From: Cyathus striatus
Lineage: Eukaryota; Basidiomycota; Agaricomycetes; Agaricales; Nidulariaceae
Assembly (NCBI GenBank): GCA_025738555.1
Contig: JAOVFP010000024.1
Coordinates: 1,426,001-1,490,000, forward strand
DNA length: 64,000 nucleotides
Reading direction: 5' to 3'
Shown here: in pieces, positions 9,508-18,831 of the stretch
Layout: every line of letters begins with the position of its first letter
Position numbering within the stretch: the stretch's first letter is position 1
Position numbers and translations under genes: made by a program
Notes under the pieces: generated by a model
Seen by the model: the letters and a program-made list of their open reading frames with translations, nothing else
The model's database searches: none
Told to the model about the DNA's origin: nothing

Positions 9508-9815
9508 TGTCAGAAGTAACAAGAATAAAGGAGGGTGATTGAGAGAATAGAGTGTGATAAAGAAGCAAAGAGGGTGATAGTGGAGCAAAGACTCAGACAC
9601 AAACACAGACACAGACACAAGATGGGGAGGAAACTTGTTAACTACTACCAAGTTACAGAGTGTATATATATAGAGGCTGTCTACCAAAGTCCCAACCAAG
9701 GTCCATGTAACTAAGGTAACTGACAGCTGTCAATCTGTCAATCACAGAACTGTCAAGTATGACAGGTGACAAGTGACAGCTGTCAAAGAAGCTGTGCAAC
9801 CCTGAATATCTAACA
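9508..9815 (-). mobile_element. solo LTR, family A (A9)
   Basis: 308 bp, TG...CA. The flanks CTCGC and AGAAG do not match, so it is probably a recombination product or has an eroded target site. Confidence 0.8.
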
Positions 9816-10061
9816 AGAAGGTGAACCAAAGTTTGCTGGTGGACCTGCCTGCCAACTTGGACAGATGGTGTGTAAAATGTCTTCTTGGATACATTTCAAG
9901 TCGTCGTGATTGAGAAGAGGGATGCTAGGGTGTGCATCAATAGTGGCCAACTCATTGATATCAATCTCAATACCAGCCAGCTCGCTGATGATTCCATGTA
10001 CTACTGGGCAGGCTTCATCACCCCCTCCAGACCTTGAGCTGTCAAGCTTTTGACTAATCAA
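9816..10061 (-). pseudogene. short coding remnant, possibly transposase-related
   Basis: Open for about 80 codons on the minus strand from 10061 until it runs into the LTR-A at 9815. It contains an acidic helix-like middle and ends with a TICPSWQAGPPANFG block. That block recalls the PSW...P..G motif seen before the LKADxWR region in large basidiomycete transposases, but the match is short and from memory. If right, this is the upstream neighbour of that region with its continuation lost at the LTR. Confidence 0.3.
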
Positions 10062-10085
10062 TGATGGTGAATCATTTCAAAAGGA

Positions 10086-10324
10086 TGTTGCATGATGATG
10101 TATTAGTCATGTGACAGGTAGAGTCCCTGAGTATTCCATATATGCCTACCCAGTAATACACAGAGGCTCTTGGCAGGAATAACACACTTGGTCCTTGGGT
10201 ATATATAATACAACCCAACTTTCACTTGAACAAGACCATATAGCTCAGTTGGTTAGAGCACTCTGAAACTATCAGATAGGTCCCAGGTTCAAACCCTGGT
10301 GTGGTCACTTTGCTACATCTAATA
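10086..10324 (+). repeat. TRIM 5' LTR (LTR-C)
   Basis: 239 bp, from TGTTGCATGATG to CATCTAATA. A TATA-like block (GGGTATATATAATAC, around 10198) precedes the tRNA-like unit at 10234. Confidence 0.9.
10234..10306 (+). tRNA. tRNA-like sequence in the TRIM 5' LTR
   Basis: 73 nt that fold on paper into 7-2-4-9-4-1-17-5-17-7 tRNA spacing. Acceptor GACCATA pairs with TGTGGTC (one G-U), the D stem is GCTC/GAGC, and the T arm is CCAGG/CCTGG. The A box is TAGCTCAGTTGG and the B box GGTTCAAACCC. The anticodon loop AAACTAT lacks the usual U33, and the first anticodon-stem pair is mismatched. Pol III promoter function is therefore more likely than decoding. Confidence 0.65.
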
Positions 10325-10336
10325 GGTTATGGGCCC
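10325..10336 (+). promoter_or_regulatory. TRIM primer-binding site, initiator tRNA-Met anticodon arm
   Basis: GGTTATGGGCCC lies directly after the 5' LTR. Its complement GGGCCCATAACC is the anticodon stem-loop of eukaryotic initiator tRNA-Met. Priming from an internally cut initiator tRNA is known for Drosophila copia and Ty5, which ties this TRIM to a copia-type reverse transcriptase. Confidence 0.75.
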
Positions 10337-10422
10337 TGAGCACTACACTGTGTGTGGGAATCTGCTTATTCAGCAAAGTGTCTCACGGTCACGTGATCCA
10401 AAGTCACAAGACCTGCCACATC

Positions 10423-10431
10423 AGGGGAGAG
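10423..10431 (+). promoter_or_regulatory. TRIM polypurine tract
   Basis: AGGGGAGAG ends at the last base before the 3' LTR. Confidence 0.75.
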
Positions 10432-10670
10432 TGTTGCATGATGATGTATTAGTCATGTGACAGGTAGAGTCCCTGAGTATTCCATATATGCCTACCCAGT
10501 AATACACAGAGGCTCTTGGCAGGAATAACACACTTGGTCCTTGGGTATATATAATACAACCCAACTTTCACTTGAACAAGACCATATAGCTCAGTTGGTT
10601 AGAGCACTCTGAAACTATCAGATAGGTCCCAGGTTCAAACCCTGGTGTGGTCACTTTGCTACATCTAATA
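10432..10670 (+). repeat. TRIM 3' LTR (LTR-C)
   Basis: 239 bp, matching the 5' LTR base for base by eye, which suggests recent insertion. It is followed by the AAGGA duplication. Confidence 0.9.
10580..10652 (+). tRNA. tRNA-like sequence in the TRIM 3' LTR
   Basis: Same 73-nt unit as at 10234-10306, at the same offset within the LTR. Confidence 0.65.
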
Positions 10671-10733
10671 AAGGAATGACTTACAAGCACATTAACATAA
10701 TTCTGCTTCTTAACTCGTCGACTCATATGTTTG

Positions 10734-11057
10734 TGTTAGATATTCAGGGTTGCACAGCTTCTTTGACAGCTGTCACATGTCACCTGTCATACTTGACAGT
10801 TCTGTGATTGACAGATATGTGATTGACAGATTGACAGCTGTCAGTTACCTTAGTTACATGGACCTTGGTTGGGACTTTGGTAGACACCCTCAGTATATAA
10901 ACACTCTGTATCTTGGTAGTAGTTAACAAGTTTCCTCCCCATCTTGTGTCTGTGTTAGTGTTTGTGTCTGAGTTATTTGCTCTCTTATCACCTTCCTTGC
11001 TCTTATTATCCTCTATTCTCTCTCCATCCACCCCCTCTATTCTTATTACTTCTGACA
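10734..11057 (+). mobile_element. solo LTR, family A (A10)
   Basis: 324 bp, TG...CA, full length. The flanks GTTTG and CACTG do not match. Confidence 0.85.
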
Positions 11058-11165
11058 CACTGGGGCGCATGTACAACTGCATTTGATGGTGCATAGGCAT
11101 AGTATCATTACTCTTGCATGAAATATTGATTTATTGCATTATATGCAGAACATTGGATAAAGCAT

Positions 11166-11459
11166 ATGATTGATGCTGATGGCGCTGTCTTCAAAGGGAA
11201 ATTATTAAAAGTGATAATTTCAGGTATGCAACCAACTGATGCAAACCCTGGTTTCGAAAATGGACACCTGGAAAATGCGGAATGTCACCTCGAAGGGCTG
11301 GTGAGAGACAAAAAATGTTTCCACATGCAGGTAATTGGTGAGGAGGTCATTCATGAAATACCACCAGAGTTTGTGAAGCCAGGTCACCCAACTAGAATGC
11401 CTCAATGTGTGATTGTCTTCAACCCAGCTAACTTCCATGAGTTCAGAAATACGTACTAA
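11166..11459 (+). CDS. hypothetical 97-aa reading frame
   Basis: ATG at 11166, stop at 11457-11459. The product is mildly acidic, with no signal peptide or membrane segment and no domain I recognise; it ends FNPANFHEFRNTY. It sits between an LTR-A and an LTR-B in TE-rich DNA and may be the last exon of a broken gene. The composition looks protein-like rather than random (few rare residues, well-spread charges), but there is no independent support for expression. Confidence 0.3.
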   Translation: MIDADGAVFKGKLLKVIISGMQPTDANPGFENGHLENAECHLEGLVRDKKCFHMQVIGEEVIHEIPPEFVKPGHPTRMPQCVIVFNPANFHEFRNTY

Positions 11460-11479
11460 GTATACATGGTTAACAGGGA

Positions 11480-11804
11480 TGTTAGAAGTGATCTGACACT
11501 TCTCTGCTGACTAATGAACCTTAGGTAGACTTAGGTAAACTTAGGTACTGGACCTGGGTTGGGACCTTGGTTGGACCCTTAGACCTTGGTTGGACCCTTA
11601 GACCCTCGGACTTTGGTAGATAAGCTAGTAGTATATAATCCTGAGGTCCTACAGTGGCAATCCCCACTTGCTCACTGTACATTGGACTTCAGGTAAGCTG
11701 TACACATACTACTTCAATCTAATACTTGCTCACTGTACATTGGACTTCAGACTCTATTGTCTCTCTCAGTCCTGCAGGTCACTGCACTGGTTGTACATCT
11801 CACA
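11480..11804 (+). mobile_element. solo LTR, family B
   Basis: 325 bp, TGTTAGAAGTG to CATCTCACA, with perfect duplication AGGGA (11475-11479 and 11805-11809). A genuine solo LTR of the copia family. Confidence 0.92.
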
Positions 11805-11965
11805 AGGGATGTAACCACAGTGATGCCATATAAGGGGGCATACAAAGATAGAAAGAAACGTGATATACCAACTAAGGATCTGTGTATATACTTTGGATGA
11901 AATTCTTGGGCTGTATGCCATACAATTTTGCTAGCCATGTAATATTATAACTATATATGCATTTA

Positions 11966-12832
11966 TTACTTTTTACATTGTATTATATGTTTGTCCATGC
12001 AAAAAATTGCCCGTAGATATCCTTCAGAGTCCATAAGGTCCTCTAATTCATCAGTGGTAAGTCTTCCCAGATTATACTGATAATATGGATGATATCTTTT
12101 AGAGTCTATGGGCTACAGAATTTCAGCAATTGACAGTGAGTAAATACAATTTCACTTACCAGAATTGTCGCTGATGTTTCGAGATGCTTTTGAATTGTAG
12201 AAAGGTGGAGAGTGCCTTCTTCATCGACAGTGCAAACTACTTCATGTATATGTTGCCAGTCCTTAACAGATTTGTACACTCATACAGTAACATACTGAAT
12301 TCGTGTTACTTTCACAGTGGTATGTTTGGATGCTGCAGGATTGGATATATGTTTAACCATATCTATAGGTGCACCCGATCTCTTGTCTACTAAGTATGGA
12401 GTTGATACTGTTCTTGGTGGGTTGCAATTCATGTCCTCATAGGGGAGGAGTCGATACTTAGAATCAATATCGCTAGCATGTTCATTTAGTCTGTCAGAAT
12501 GTCAGCCTGTGTAACTAGACAGGATGGAAGTTAGCTTACCTATTCTTTTTTCTTTTTGGCGACTCTTCAGGTTCATCTATGGCTGGTCGTTTCTTAGAGT
12601 TCTGTGTAACTGATGACACCTTTTGACCATTCCAAAATGCAATAAGGGCTGCGATGAAATCATCTTTAATTGGTATGTCCCAGTTCCTTCAACCTGTCAG
12701 GTGCACATCCAATTGGTTGTCTTTACAAAGTTGTGCCAGTATGTGGTTTGGGAAGGCTCTAAGAGCTGACTTGCAAAGAACTGCCCTTTGAAAAACTTCT
12801 TCTGTTTTCTGTACTGACAGCCTGTTAGACAT
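11966..12832 (-). pseudogene. three-exon decayed gene, SAP-like N-terminus
   Basis: Minus-strand exons 12540-12832, 12160-12472 and 11966-12112, with GT-AG introns of 67 and 47 bp. The total is 753 bp, closing in frame on TAA. Exon 1 starts MSNRLSVQKTEEVFQRAV and has a LAQLCKDNQLDVHLTG stretch followed by KDDFIAALIAFW, resembling a SAP-type helix-turn-helix, and ends in a basic KRPA...PKRKKNR tail. Exon 3 has the acidic block TTDELEDLMDSEGYL. Two in-frame stops remain, both TGA (12689-12691 and 12280-12282), consistent with CGA decayed at CpG. Function unknown; it may be a host gene or a TE accessory gene. Confidence 0.5.
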
Positions 12833-13475
12833 GACAATCTAGGGACTCCAAAGTGAATGACAGTTTATAAGTATTACAAGTACTCATGATGCTGAACACT
12901 TGCTGAACACAATACATTATTTTTTTTTAGGCATGTAAACGATTACTACGTATTGTTGTATTATTATTGTGTTCTCCTGTCACTGGTAACCAACTGGTAG
13001 CTGCAACAAGTATACAATAGGAGGTCTACATGTGACTGACTGCAATAAAATAATGTGTGGCATAAGATTATTGGTGTGTGCTCCAAAATGTCTACTATTG
13101 TATGGTTAATACCCCATACAGGTCAAATCACTTATTCATGCCAGAGGGGACTTACTCTTTATTAATGCTATTGGGTGTGTTGGCAGAGGCATCGCTTTTA
13201 TTCAACAACATACATGGTGTCAGGATCATTGGTGTGTTTTCCCTAATCAACTTCTCATTCACTGACCCATACCATCTGTCATGTTCTCATTATTCGATAG
13301 GGATGTTCATATAGAAAGGCAGCGTGGTAGCATCAATTTGATTACTTTGTAAGTTTATCAAATTATGCCGAAGCAAGCAAAAGACTCACTCATTCCTACA
13401 CAGTATTCACCCTACAAAATATACATACTAGCCTCAATCAAGGCTTTTACATTGTTCAGCTACAATCTAATGGTC
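12833..13475. other. unassigned AT-rich sequence
   Basis: Upstream of the decayed gene on the minus strand. A 78-codon open stretch on the plus strand (13078-13314) has no features I can interpret. No repeat or RNA seen. Confidence 0.35.
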
Positions 13476-13801
13476 TGTTAGATATTCAGGGTTGCACAGC
13501 TTCTTTGACAGCTGTCACTTGTCACCTGTCATACTTGACAGTTCTGTGATTGACAGATATGTGATTGACAGATTGACAGCTGTCAGTTACCTTAGTTACA
13601 TGGACCTTGGTTGGGACTTTGGTATACACCCTCAGTATATATAAACACTCTGTAACTTGGTAGTAGTTAACAAGTTTCCTCCCCATCTTGTGTTTGTGTT
13701 AGTGTTTGTGTCTGAGTTATTTGCTCTCTCATCACCCTATTTGCTCCTTCATTATTCTTTATCCTCTCAACCACCCTCCTTTATTCTTGTTACTTCTGAC
13801 A
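13476..13801 (+). mobile_element. solo LTR, family A (A11)
   Basis: 326 bp, TG...CA, perfect duplication TGGTC (13471-13475 and 13802-13806). Confidence 0.92.
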
Positions 13802-14068
13802 TGGTCAACTATTTACACATTTTAATTTCTCTTTTTTTGTACACTAAAGATATAAGCATATATAAGGTAAAGAATTCAAGGAAAGCTTACATGGGGTGCC
13901 AAATGTTGTACCAGTTTACAGCACGACAACTCCTGGACGTCTTGCCTATACAAATGTAGAAACTTACTTTCTATTACAAACAAAAGTAAGCGTTCAGCAG
14001 CTTGTGAAATACTGGTGGCTTACCTCTTTCATTATGGTTTTGCAACTGTTACCCTTCTTTGCGTTCTT

Positions 14069-14314
14069 TCACTTTGTCTTCCTGTGATGTTCAATGTGTA
14101 CTGACTCATCCCTCCAACATCCTCTCCAATGCACCATGTGTTCGACGCCTACCAACTCTGCAGCCCTCCAATGTCCTCCCCAGCGCACCATCACCTGATT
14201 GCCTACCTGTAAACGTGGGTCTACTGTTAGTGGGAGAAAAGTAACAAAGACAAGACGAATGTACCTCATAGAATGTAGCCTGACGATCATATGCAATGAA
14301 GGTAGGTTTGACAA
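14069..14314 (-). pseudogene. weak coding remnant, unknown
   Basis: Minus-strand stretches read IVKPTFIAYDRQATFYE followed, after a possible intron, by VGNQVMVRWGGHWRAAELVG. The second resembles a small Tudor/agenet-like strand pattern but is too short to call. A stop follows at the 3' side. Probably a leftover of a spliced TE or host gene. The surrounding 13807-14328 has nothing else I can support. Confidence 0.25.
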
Positions 14315-14328
14315 TTTTCAGCATATTC

Positions 14329-14567
14329 TATTAGATGTAGCAAAGTGACCACACCAGGGTTTGAACCTGGGACCTATCTGATAGTTTCAGAGTGCTCTAA
14401 CCAACTGAGCTATATGGTCTTGTTCAAGTGAAAGTTGGGTTGTATTATATATACCCAAGGACCAAGTGTGTTATTCCTGCCAAGAGCCTCTGTGTATTAC
14501 TGGGTAGGCATGTATGGAATACTCAGGGACTCTACCTGTCACATGACTAATACATCATCATGCAACA
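14329..14567 (-). mobile_element. solo LTR-C
   Basis: 239 bp, perfect duplication TATTC (14324-14328 and 14568-14572). The duplication fixes the LTR-C ends as TGTTGC...CTAATA. The tRNA-like unit is at 14347-14419 (minus). Confidence 0.9.
14347..14419 (-). tRNA. tRNA-like sequence in solo LTR-C
   Basis: Same 73-nt unit as in the TRIM at 10234, with intact A and B boxes. Confidence 0.6.
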
Positions 14568-14572
14568 TATTC

Positions 14573-15050
14573 CTACCAAAATTCTTGAATTAACTTGTCA
14601 GTATAGTTCTAACATCTATTCTCATCTTAGTAATATTCAATAACCTGAAACTGGTAAGTAATGGTTGGTTACAAAATGCGGGAAGAGGGGAGGTTGACTA
14701 TTGAACTTTAAAAAGCTTAATGCGAACACCAGAACACATGTTCCCACCTCTAGTCATACTCACCACTGTCTGCACAAATCAAATGAATGACGAGAACCAG
14801 AATTCTATCACCAGGACAAGGATTTGACAAAGTGGATGATGAATAGCTGGATTTCTGAAGACTTGTTGTACATGCATCCACCCTTCATTCACCCCCCTCC
14901 CCAACCTCCATGCATGCTGATGATGTGTGATACGCCTTCCACTTCCTCTCCTCCAGATCATCTGCGATACTGACTTTGCCCCCAAGTCCTGTTTTTCCCC
15001 TGCCCTTCCCCTCCCTCCCAACTCAGCCAATGCCTCCCACTTGTGCAAAC
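14573..15050. other. unassigned, turning pyrimidine-rich
   Basis: No gene seen. From about 14870 the plus strand becomes rich in CCTCC/CCCTTCC blocks, like 15640-16096, 21700-22230 and 25670-26270. Confidence 0.4.
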
Positions 15051-15375
15051 TGTCAGAAGTAACAAGAATAGAGGGGGTGGATGGAGAGAGAATAGAGGGA
15101 TAATAAGAGCAAGGAAGGTAATAAGAGAGCAAATAACTCAGACACAAGCACTGACACAGACACAAGATGGGGAGGAAACTTGTTAACTACTACCAAGATA
15201 CAGAGTGTTTATATACTGAGGGTGTCTACCAAAGTCCCAACCAAGGTCCATGTAACTAAGGTAACTGACAGCTGTCAATCTGTCAATCACATATCTGTCA
15301 ATCACAGAACTGTCAAGTATGACAGGTGACAAGTGACAGCTGTCAAAGAAGCTGTGCAACCCTGAATATCTAACA
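15051..15375 (-). mobile_element. solo LTR, family A (A12)
   Basis: 325 bp, perfect duplication CAAAC (15046-15050 and 15376-15380). Confidence 0.92.
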
Positions 15376-15380
15376 CAAAC

Positions 15381-16096
15381 TTCTCCCAACACCTTCATAC
15401 ATGATGCAAACCACCTCCATGGCTGACAAAGGCTATAAAGGTGGCGATGACTACAACACTCAAGCTACTACGGGTCCGGAATTCGCCAAATAACAACAAC
15501 AACAACAATAGCTGGATTTGGGGGCAATGGAAAGGACCGAGCTGATGTTTAGGAGAGGGTGCCTTGGTTTCACAGCCTACTTGTACATTCTCAACATATT
15601 CTTCAGCTTCATCAGCTCATCAACAACGACTCAATGGTTTTTCACCACACATCATCACACCCTCCCCTCTGGTTCCCCCCCCATTCCTTCACTATCGAAT
15701 TCAAGGCTTTTACACCACAGAAGAGTCCATGACGAGTGTAGTGTCAATCCCCACAATACACCCTCCCCTCATTTCGTCCCTCCCCCCCCTTCTTCCCCAT
15801 ATCTCCTCCCCTTTCCTGGCAATTGACGTGCATAACATCACACGCAGAAACGTCGAGCTGACAAGCATCTCCGCCTGCACTCCCTCCCTTCCCTCCCTTC
15901 CTCCCGCTCCCCTCTTTCCCCTTGACTTTCAAGTGACGAGTGGCATTGGGCCAGCAATACTATAAAGACTAGCACCCCCGCATGGTCCCCACTCGACCCC
16001 CTATCTCCCGTCTTGCAAGTGATGAGTGTAGATTCAGGGACCATCATATCCCAACAACGAGCACCACCTCATCGTCCCTTCCTCCCCTCCCCCCTC
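15381..16096. repeat. pyrimidine-rich degenerate repeat tract
   Basis: C/T-rich blocks alternate with variants of CAAGTGATGAGTG and GTGACGAGTG. Related blocks occur at 21840-22230 and 25680-26270. It looks like an old, decayed minisatellite. The open frames across it are low-complexity Ser/Pro/Leu and are not credible genes. Confidence 0.5.
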
Positions 16097-16408
16097 TGTC
16101 AGAAGTAACAAGAATAAAGAGGGGTGATATGAGAGAATAGAGGATAATGAAGGAGCAAGGAAGGTGATAAGGGAGCAAATAACTCAGACACAAACACTGA
16201 CACAGACACAAGATGGGGAGGAAACTTGTTTACTACTACCAAGTTACAGAGTATTTATATATACTGAGGGTGTCTACCAAAGTCCCAACCAAGGTCCATG
16301 TAACTAAGGTAACTGACAGCTGTCAATCTGTCAATCACAGAACTGTCAAGTATGACAGGTGACAAGTGACAGCTGTCAAAGAAGCTGTGCAACCCTGAAT
16401 ATCTAACA
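16097..16408 (-). mobile_element. solo LTR, family A (A13)
   Basis: 312 bp, perfect duplication CCCTC (16092-16096 and 16409-16413). It is followed by a short repeat of CACCATCTCCTTCT units to 16451. Confidence 0.92.
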
Positions 16409-16451
16409 CCCTCACCATCTCCTTCTCACACCATCTCCTTCTCGCACCATC

Positions 16452-16669
16452 TGTTAAAACTATTGGACTGGACAGGGATTGAACCTGTGACCACCCGTAC
16501 TCATGACTAGGCGCTCTTCCAACTGAGCTACCAGCCCTTGCCTATACACAAGCAAGAACAGGTACTTAACCAGTTGAGTGGGCTACCAGGCTCGTCACCA
16601 TGGCAGGGGCGCTCCAATATTATACACCCCCATAACCCAGTCAAGGCTGTCAACCTTGCCAATCCAACA
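16452..16669 (-). mobile_element. solo LTR-like unit, family D (second copy)
   Basis: 218 bp, same ends as 3970-4187. The flanks CCATC and ATAAA do not match, and the right flank enters the middle of an LTR-A (A14), so part of A14 was lost in a rearrangement here. The tRNA-like unit is at 16465-16537. Confidence 0.8.
16465..16537 (-). tRNA. tRNA-like sequence in LTR-D (second copy)
   Basis: Same unit as 3983-4055, with one visible change in the anticodon arm (TACGG instead of TATGG). A and B boxes are unchanged. Confidence 0.55.
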
Positions 16670-16670
16670 A

Positions 16671-17176
16671 TAAACACTCTGTAACTTGGTAGTAGTTAAC
16701 AAGTTTCTGTGAGATGTGCAACCAGGACAGTGACCTGCAGGACTGAGAGAGACAATAGAGTCTGAAGTCCAATGTACAGTGAGCAAGTATTAGATTGAAG
16801 TAGTATGTGTACAGCTTACCTGAAGTCCAATGTACAGTGAGCAAGTGGGGATTGCCACTGTAGGACCTCAGGATTATATACTACTAGCTTATCTACCAAA
16901 GTCCGAGGGTCTAAGGGTCTAAGGGTCCAAGGGTCCAACCAAGGTCTAAGGGTCCAACCAAGGTCCCAACCCAGGTCCAGTACCTAAGTTTACCTAAGTC
17001 TACCTAAGGTTCATTAGTCACCAGAGAAGTGTCAGATCACTTCTAACAGTTTCCTCCTCATCTTGTGTCTGTGTTAGTGTTTGTGTCTGAGTTATCTGCT
17101 CCCATATCACCTTCCTTGCTCTTATTATCCTCTATTCTCTCTCCATTCACCCCCTCTATTCTTGTTACTTCTGACA
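16671..17176 (+). mobile_element. LTR-A fragment (A14) interrupted by LTR-B
   Basis: 16671-16707 and 17054-17176 together form the 3' half of a plus-oriented LTR-A. The 5' half is missing at the LTR-D border. The interruption is a complete LTR-B. Confidence 0.85.
16708..17048 (-). mobile_element. solo LTR-B inside LTR-A
   Basis: 341 bp, perfect duplication GTTTC (16703-16707 and 17049-17053). It shows that LTR-B elements were active after this LTR-A had inserted. Confidence 0.9.
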
Positions 17177-17294
17177 GTAGGACCTCAGGATTATATACTG
17201 CTAGCTATCTACCAAGGTCTAAAGTCTTTACCAAGATCCCAACCAAGGTCCAAGGTCCATTAGTAAGCAGAGAAGTGTCAGATCACTTCTAACA
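17177..17294 (-). mobile_element. LTR-B fragment
   Basis: 118 bp corresponding to the TATA-to-end half of an LTR-B. It directly abuts the end of the A14 LTR, so A14 had probably inserted into an older LTR-B. Confidence 0.75.
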
Positions 17295-18386
17295 TATGGT
17301 GCATGCAGGTTGGTCCTGAGTGATTTGGATGCTAAGAATGTAAGAGGCTGGTCCCAAATCCTGCATTTTGAAGGCATCTGAGAGTTTTCCCTTCATGAAT
17401 TTTTGGGAGTTAGCAGCTAATATGAAATTGTCAACTTATACAACAACGAAACAAATTTCATCCTTCAAGCCTTTGAATATGTATAGGCATGTTTCCACAT
17501 TTGAGCAGAAAAACCCTAGTTCCTTCAGTTTCTTGTCAAGAGTGTGGTTCCAGGTGCGTCCTGCTTGCTTGAGGCTGTAGAGTGATTTATTCAGCTTCCA
17601 GCAGTGTCCATCTGAAATTGCTACTCCTTTGAAAGGAATTAGGTAGAGTTCCTCTTATAATTCTCCATTTAGATAAGTAGTGGCAACATCCATTTGATCC
17701 AACTTGAGATTGTATTTTATGGCTAGTGCAAGAATTATTCTGATGGACTTGAGATTTACCACTGAGGCAAACACTTCTTTATAGTCCACACCATGCCTTT
17801 GAGTAAATCCACATGCAACTATGTGCATTTTGTAATATTCAATATTTCCAGTTACATTAAGTTTGATGCACATGACCATCTTGGAGGTGATTGGCTTCAC
17901 TTTGTCTGAGGTTGGGACTATATCATATATGTTGTTGTCAATGAGGCTCTGGAGCTCATTGGTTAGTACAGCTTGCCAATGATATCCATCAGGACCATTT
18001 ATGGCTTTGGTTGTATTATCAGGAATGTTATGTCTGTTAAAACCAGTGCTGGAGTGTCAAATGTAACAAGAATAAAAGGGGGTAGATGAAGAGAATAGAG
18101 GATAATAGAGGAGCAAAGACTCAAACACTGACACAGACACAGCACAGATGGGGAGGAAACTTGTTATCAACTATCAAATTACAAGGGGTTTATATATATT
18201 AGAAAGCACAGCCATGTAACTAAGGTAACTGACAGCTGTCAATCTGTTAATCACAGAACTGTCAAGTATGACAGGTGACAAGTGACAGCTGTCAAAGAAG
18301 CTGTGCAACCCTGAATATCTAACATGGAGATCCTGGCAAAGAACATATTCTTGAAGGTTTCAGAACCTTGTTGATCAGCATCTATT
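17295..18386 (-). pseudogene. second, more decayed copia RT fragment
   Basis: Minus strand, read from 18386 downward: the pre-RT block ...GPDGYHWQAVLTNELQSLI, then KPITSKMVMCIKLN, CGFTQRHGVDYKEVFASV, LDQMDVATTYLNGEL, SLYSLKQAGRTW, and an active-site region VDNFILAA where the second Asp of YVDD is replaced. Stops interrupt it, including TAA after LNGEL and before VDN. An LTR-A (18055-18324) splits it, with duplication TGGAG. The sequence differs clearly from the 4.2-6.4 kb element, so this is a separate, older copia lineage. Confidence 0.85.
18055..18324 (-). mobile_element. solo LTR, family A (A15)
   Basis: 270 bp (a short variant), perfect duplication TGGAG (18050-18054 and 18325-18329), inside copia RT sequence. 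Confidence 0.9.
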
Positions 18387-18592
18387 TGTCAGAAGTAACT
18401 GTGAGATGTACAACCAGAGCAGTGACCTGCAGGACTGAGAGAGACACAATAGGGTCTGAAGTCCAATGTACAGTGAGCAAGTACTGCTGCCGATCTAGAT
18501 CCTGGTCACTCTAGTGTAAAATGTAAATTGTCCATTCCAGTGTCTATTTATCAAACATAAAATGTGTGTGCTGCATTATGTATTTATTTTAG

Positions 18593-18831
18593 TATTAGAA
18601 GTAGCAAAGTGACCACACCAGGGTTTGAACCTGGGATCTATCTGATAGTTTCAGAATGCTCTAACCAACTGAGCTATATAGTCTTGTTCAAGTGAAAGTT
18701 GGGTTGTATTATATATACCCAAGGACCAAGTGTGTTATTCCTGCCAAGAGCCTCTGTGTATTACTGGGTAGGCATATATGGAATACTCAGGGACTCTACC
18801 TGTCACATGACTAATACATCATCATGCAACA
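18593..18831 (-). mobile_element. solo LTR-C inside the DNA-type element
   Basis: 239 bp, perfect duplication TTTAG (18588-18592 and 18832-18836). The tRNA-like unit is at 18611-18683. It is the innermost and youngest layer of the nest. Confidence 0.9.
18611..18683 (-). tRNA. tRNA-like sequence in solo LTR-C
   Basis: Same unit as 10234-10306, with a few substitutions (acceptor GACTATA, ATCTATCTGATAG region). A and B boxes are kept. Confidence 0.55.

Larger units (their letters stand above)
10086..10670 (+). mobile_element. complete TRIM with tRNA-bearing LTRs (LTR-C family)
   Basis: A 585-bp terminal-repeat retrotransposon in miniature. Two 239-bp direct repeats, in which I find no difference by eye, flank a 107-bp internal segment. 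The whole is bounded by a perfect 5-bp duplication AAGGA (10081-10085 and 10671-10675). A primer-binding site follows the 5' LTR directly, and a purine tract precedes the 3' LTR directly. It has no coding capacity and must move with proteins supplied in trans. Each LTR carries a tRNA-like sequence near its 3' end. The LTR begins TG but ends TA rather than CA; the solo copies at 14329 and 18593 have the same ends, confirmed by their duplications. Confidence 0.9.

Noticed and set aside
10234..10306. A functional chromosomal tRNA gene
   Set aside because: Identical units occur at fixed positions inside five LTR-C/TRIM repeats, the anticodon loop lacks U33, and the anticodon stem has a mismatch.
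15564..15965. Ser/Pro/Leu-rich 133-codon frame
   Set aside because: Low-complexity product of the pyrimidine-rich tract, with overlapping open frames in other registers.
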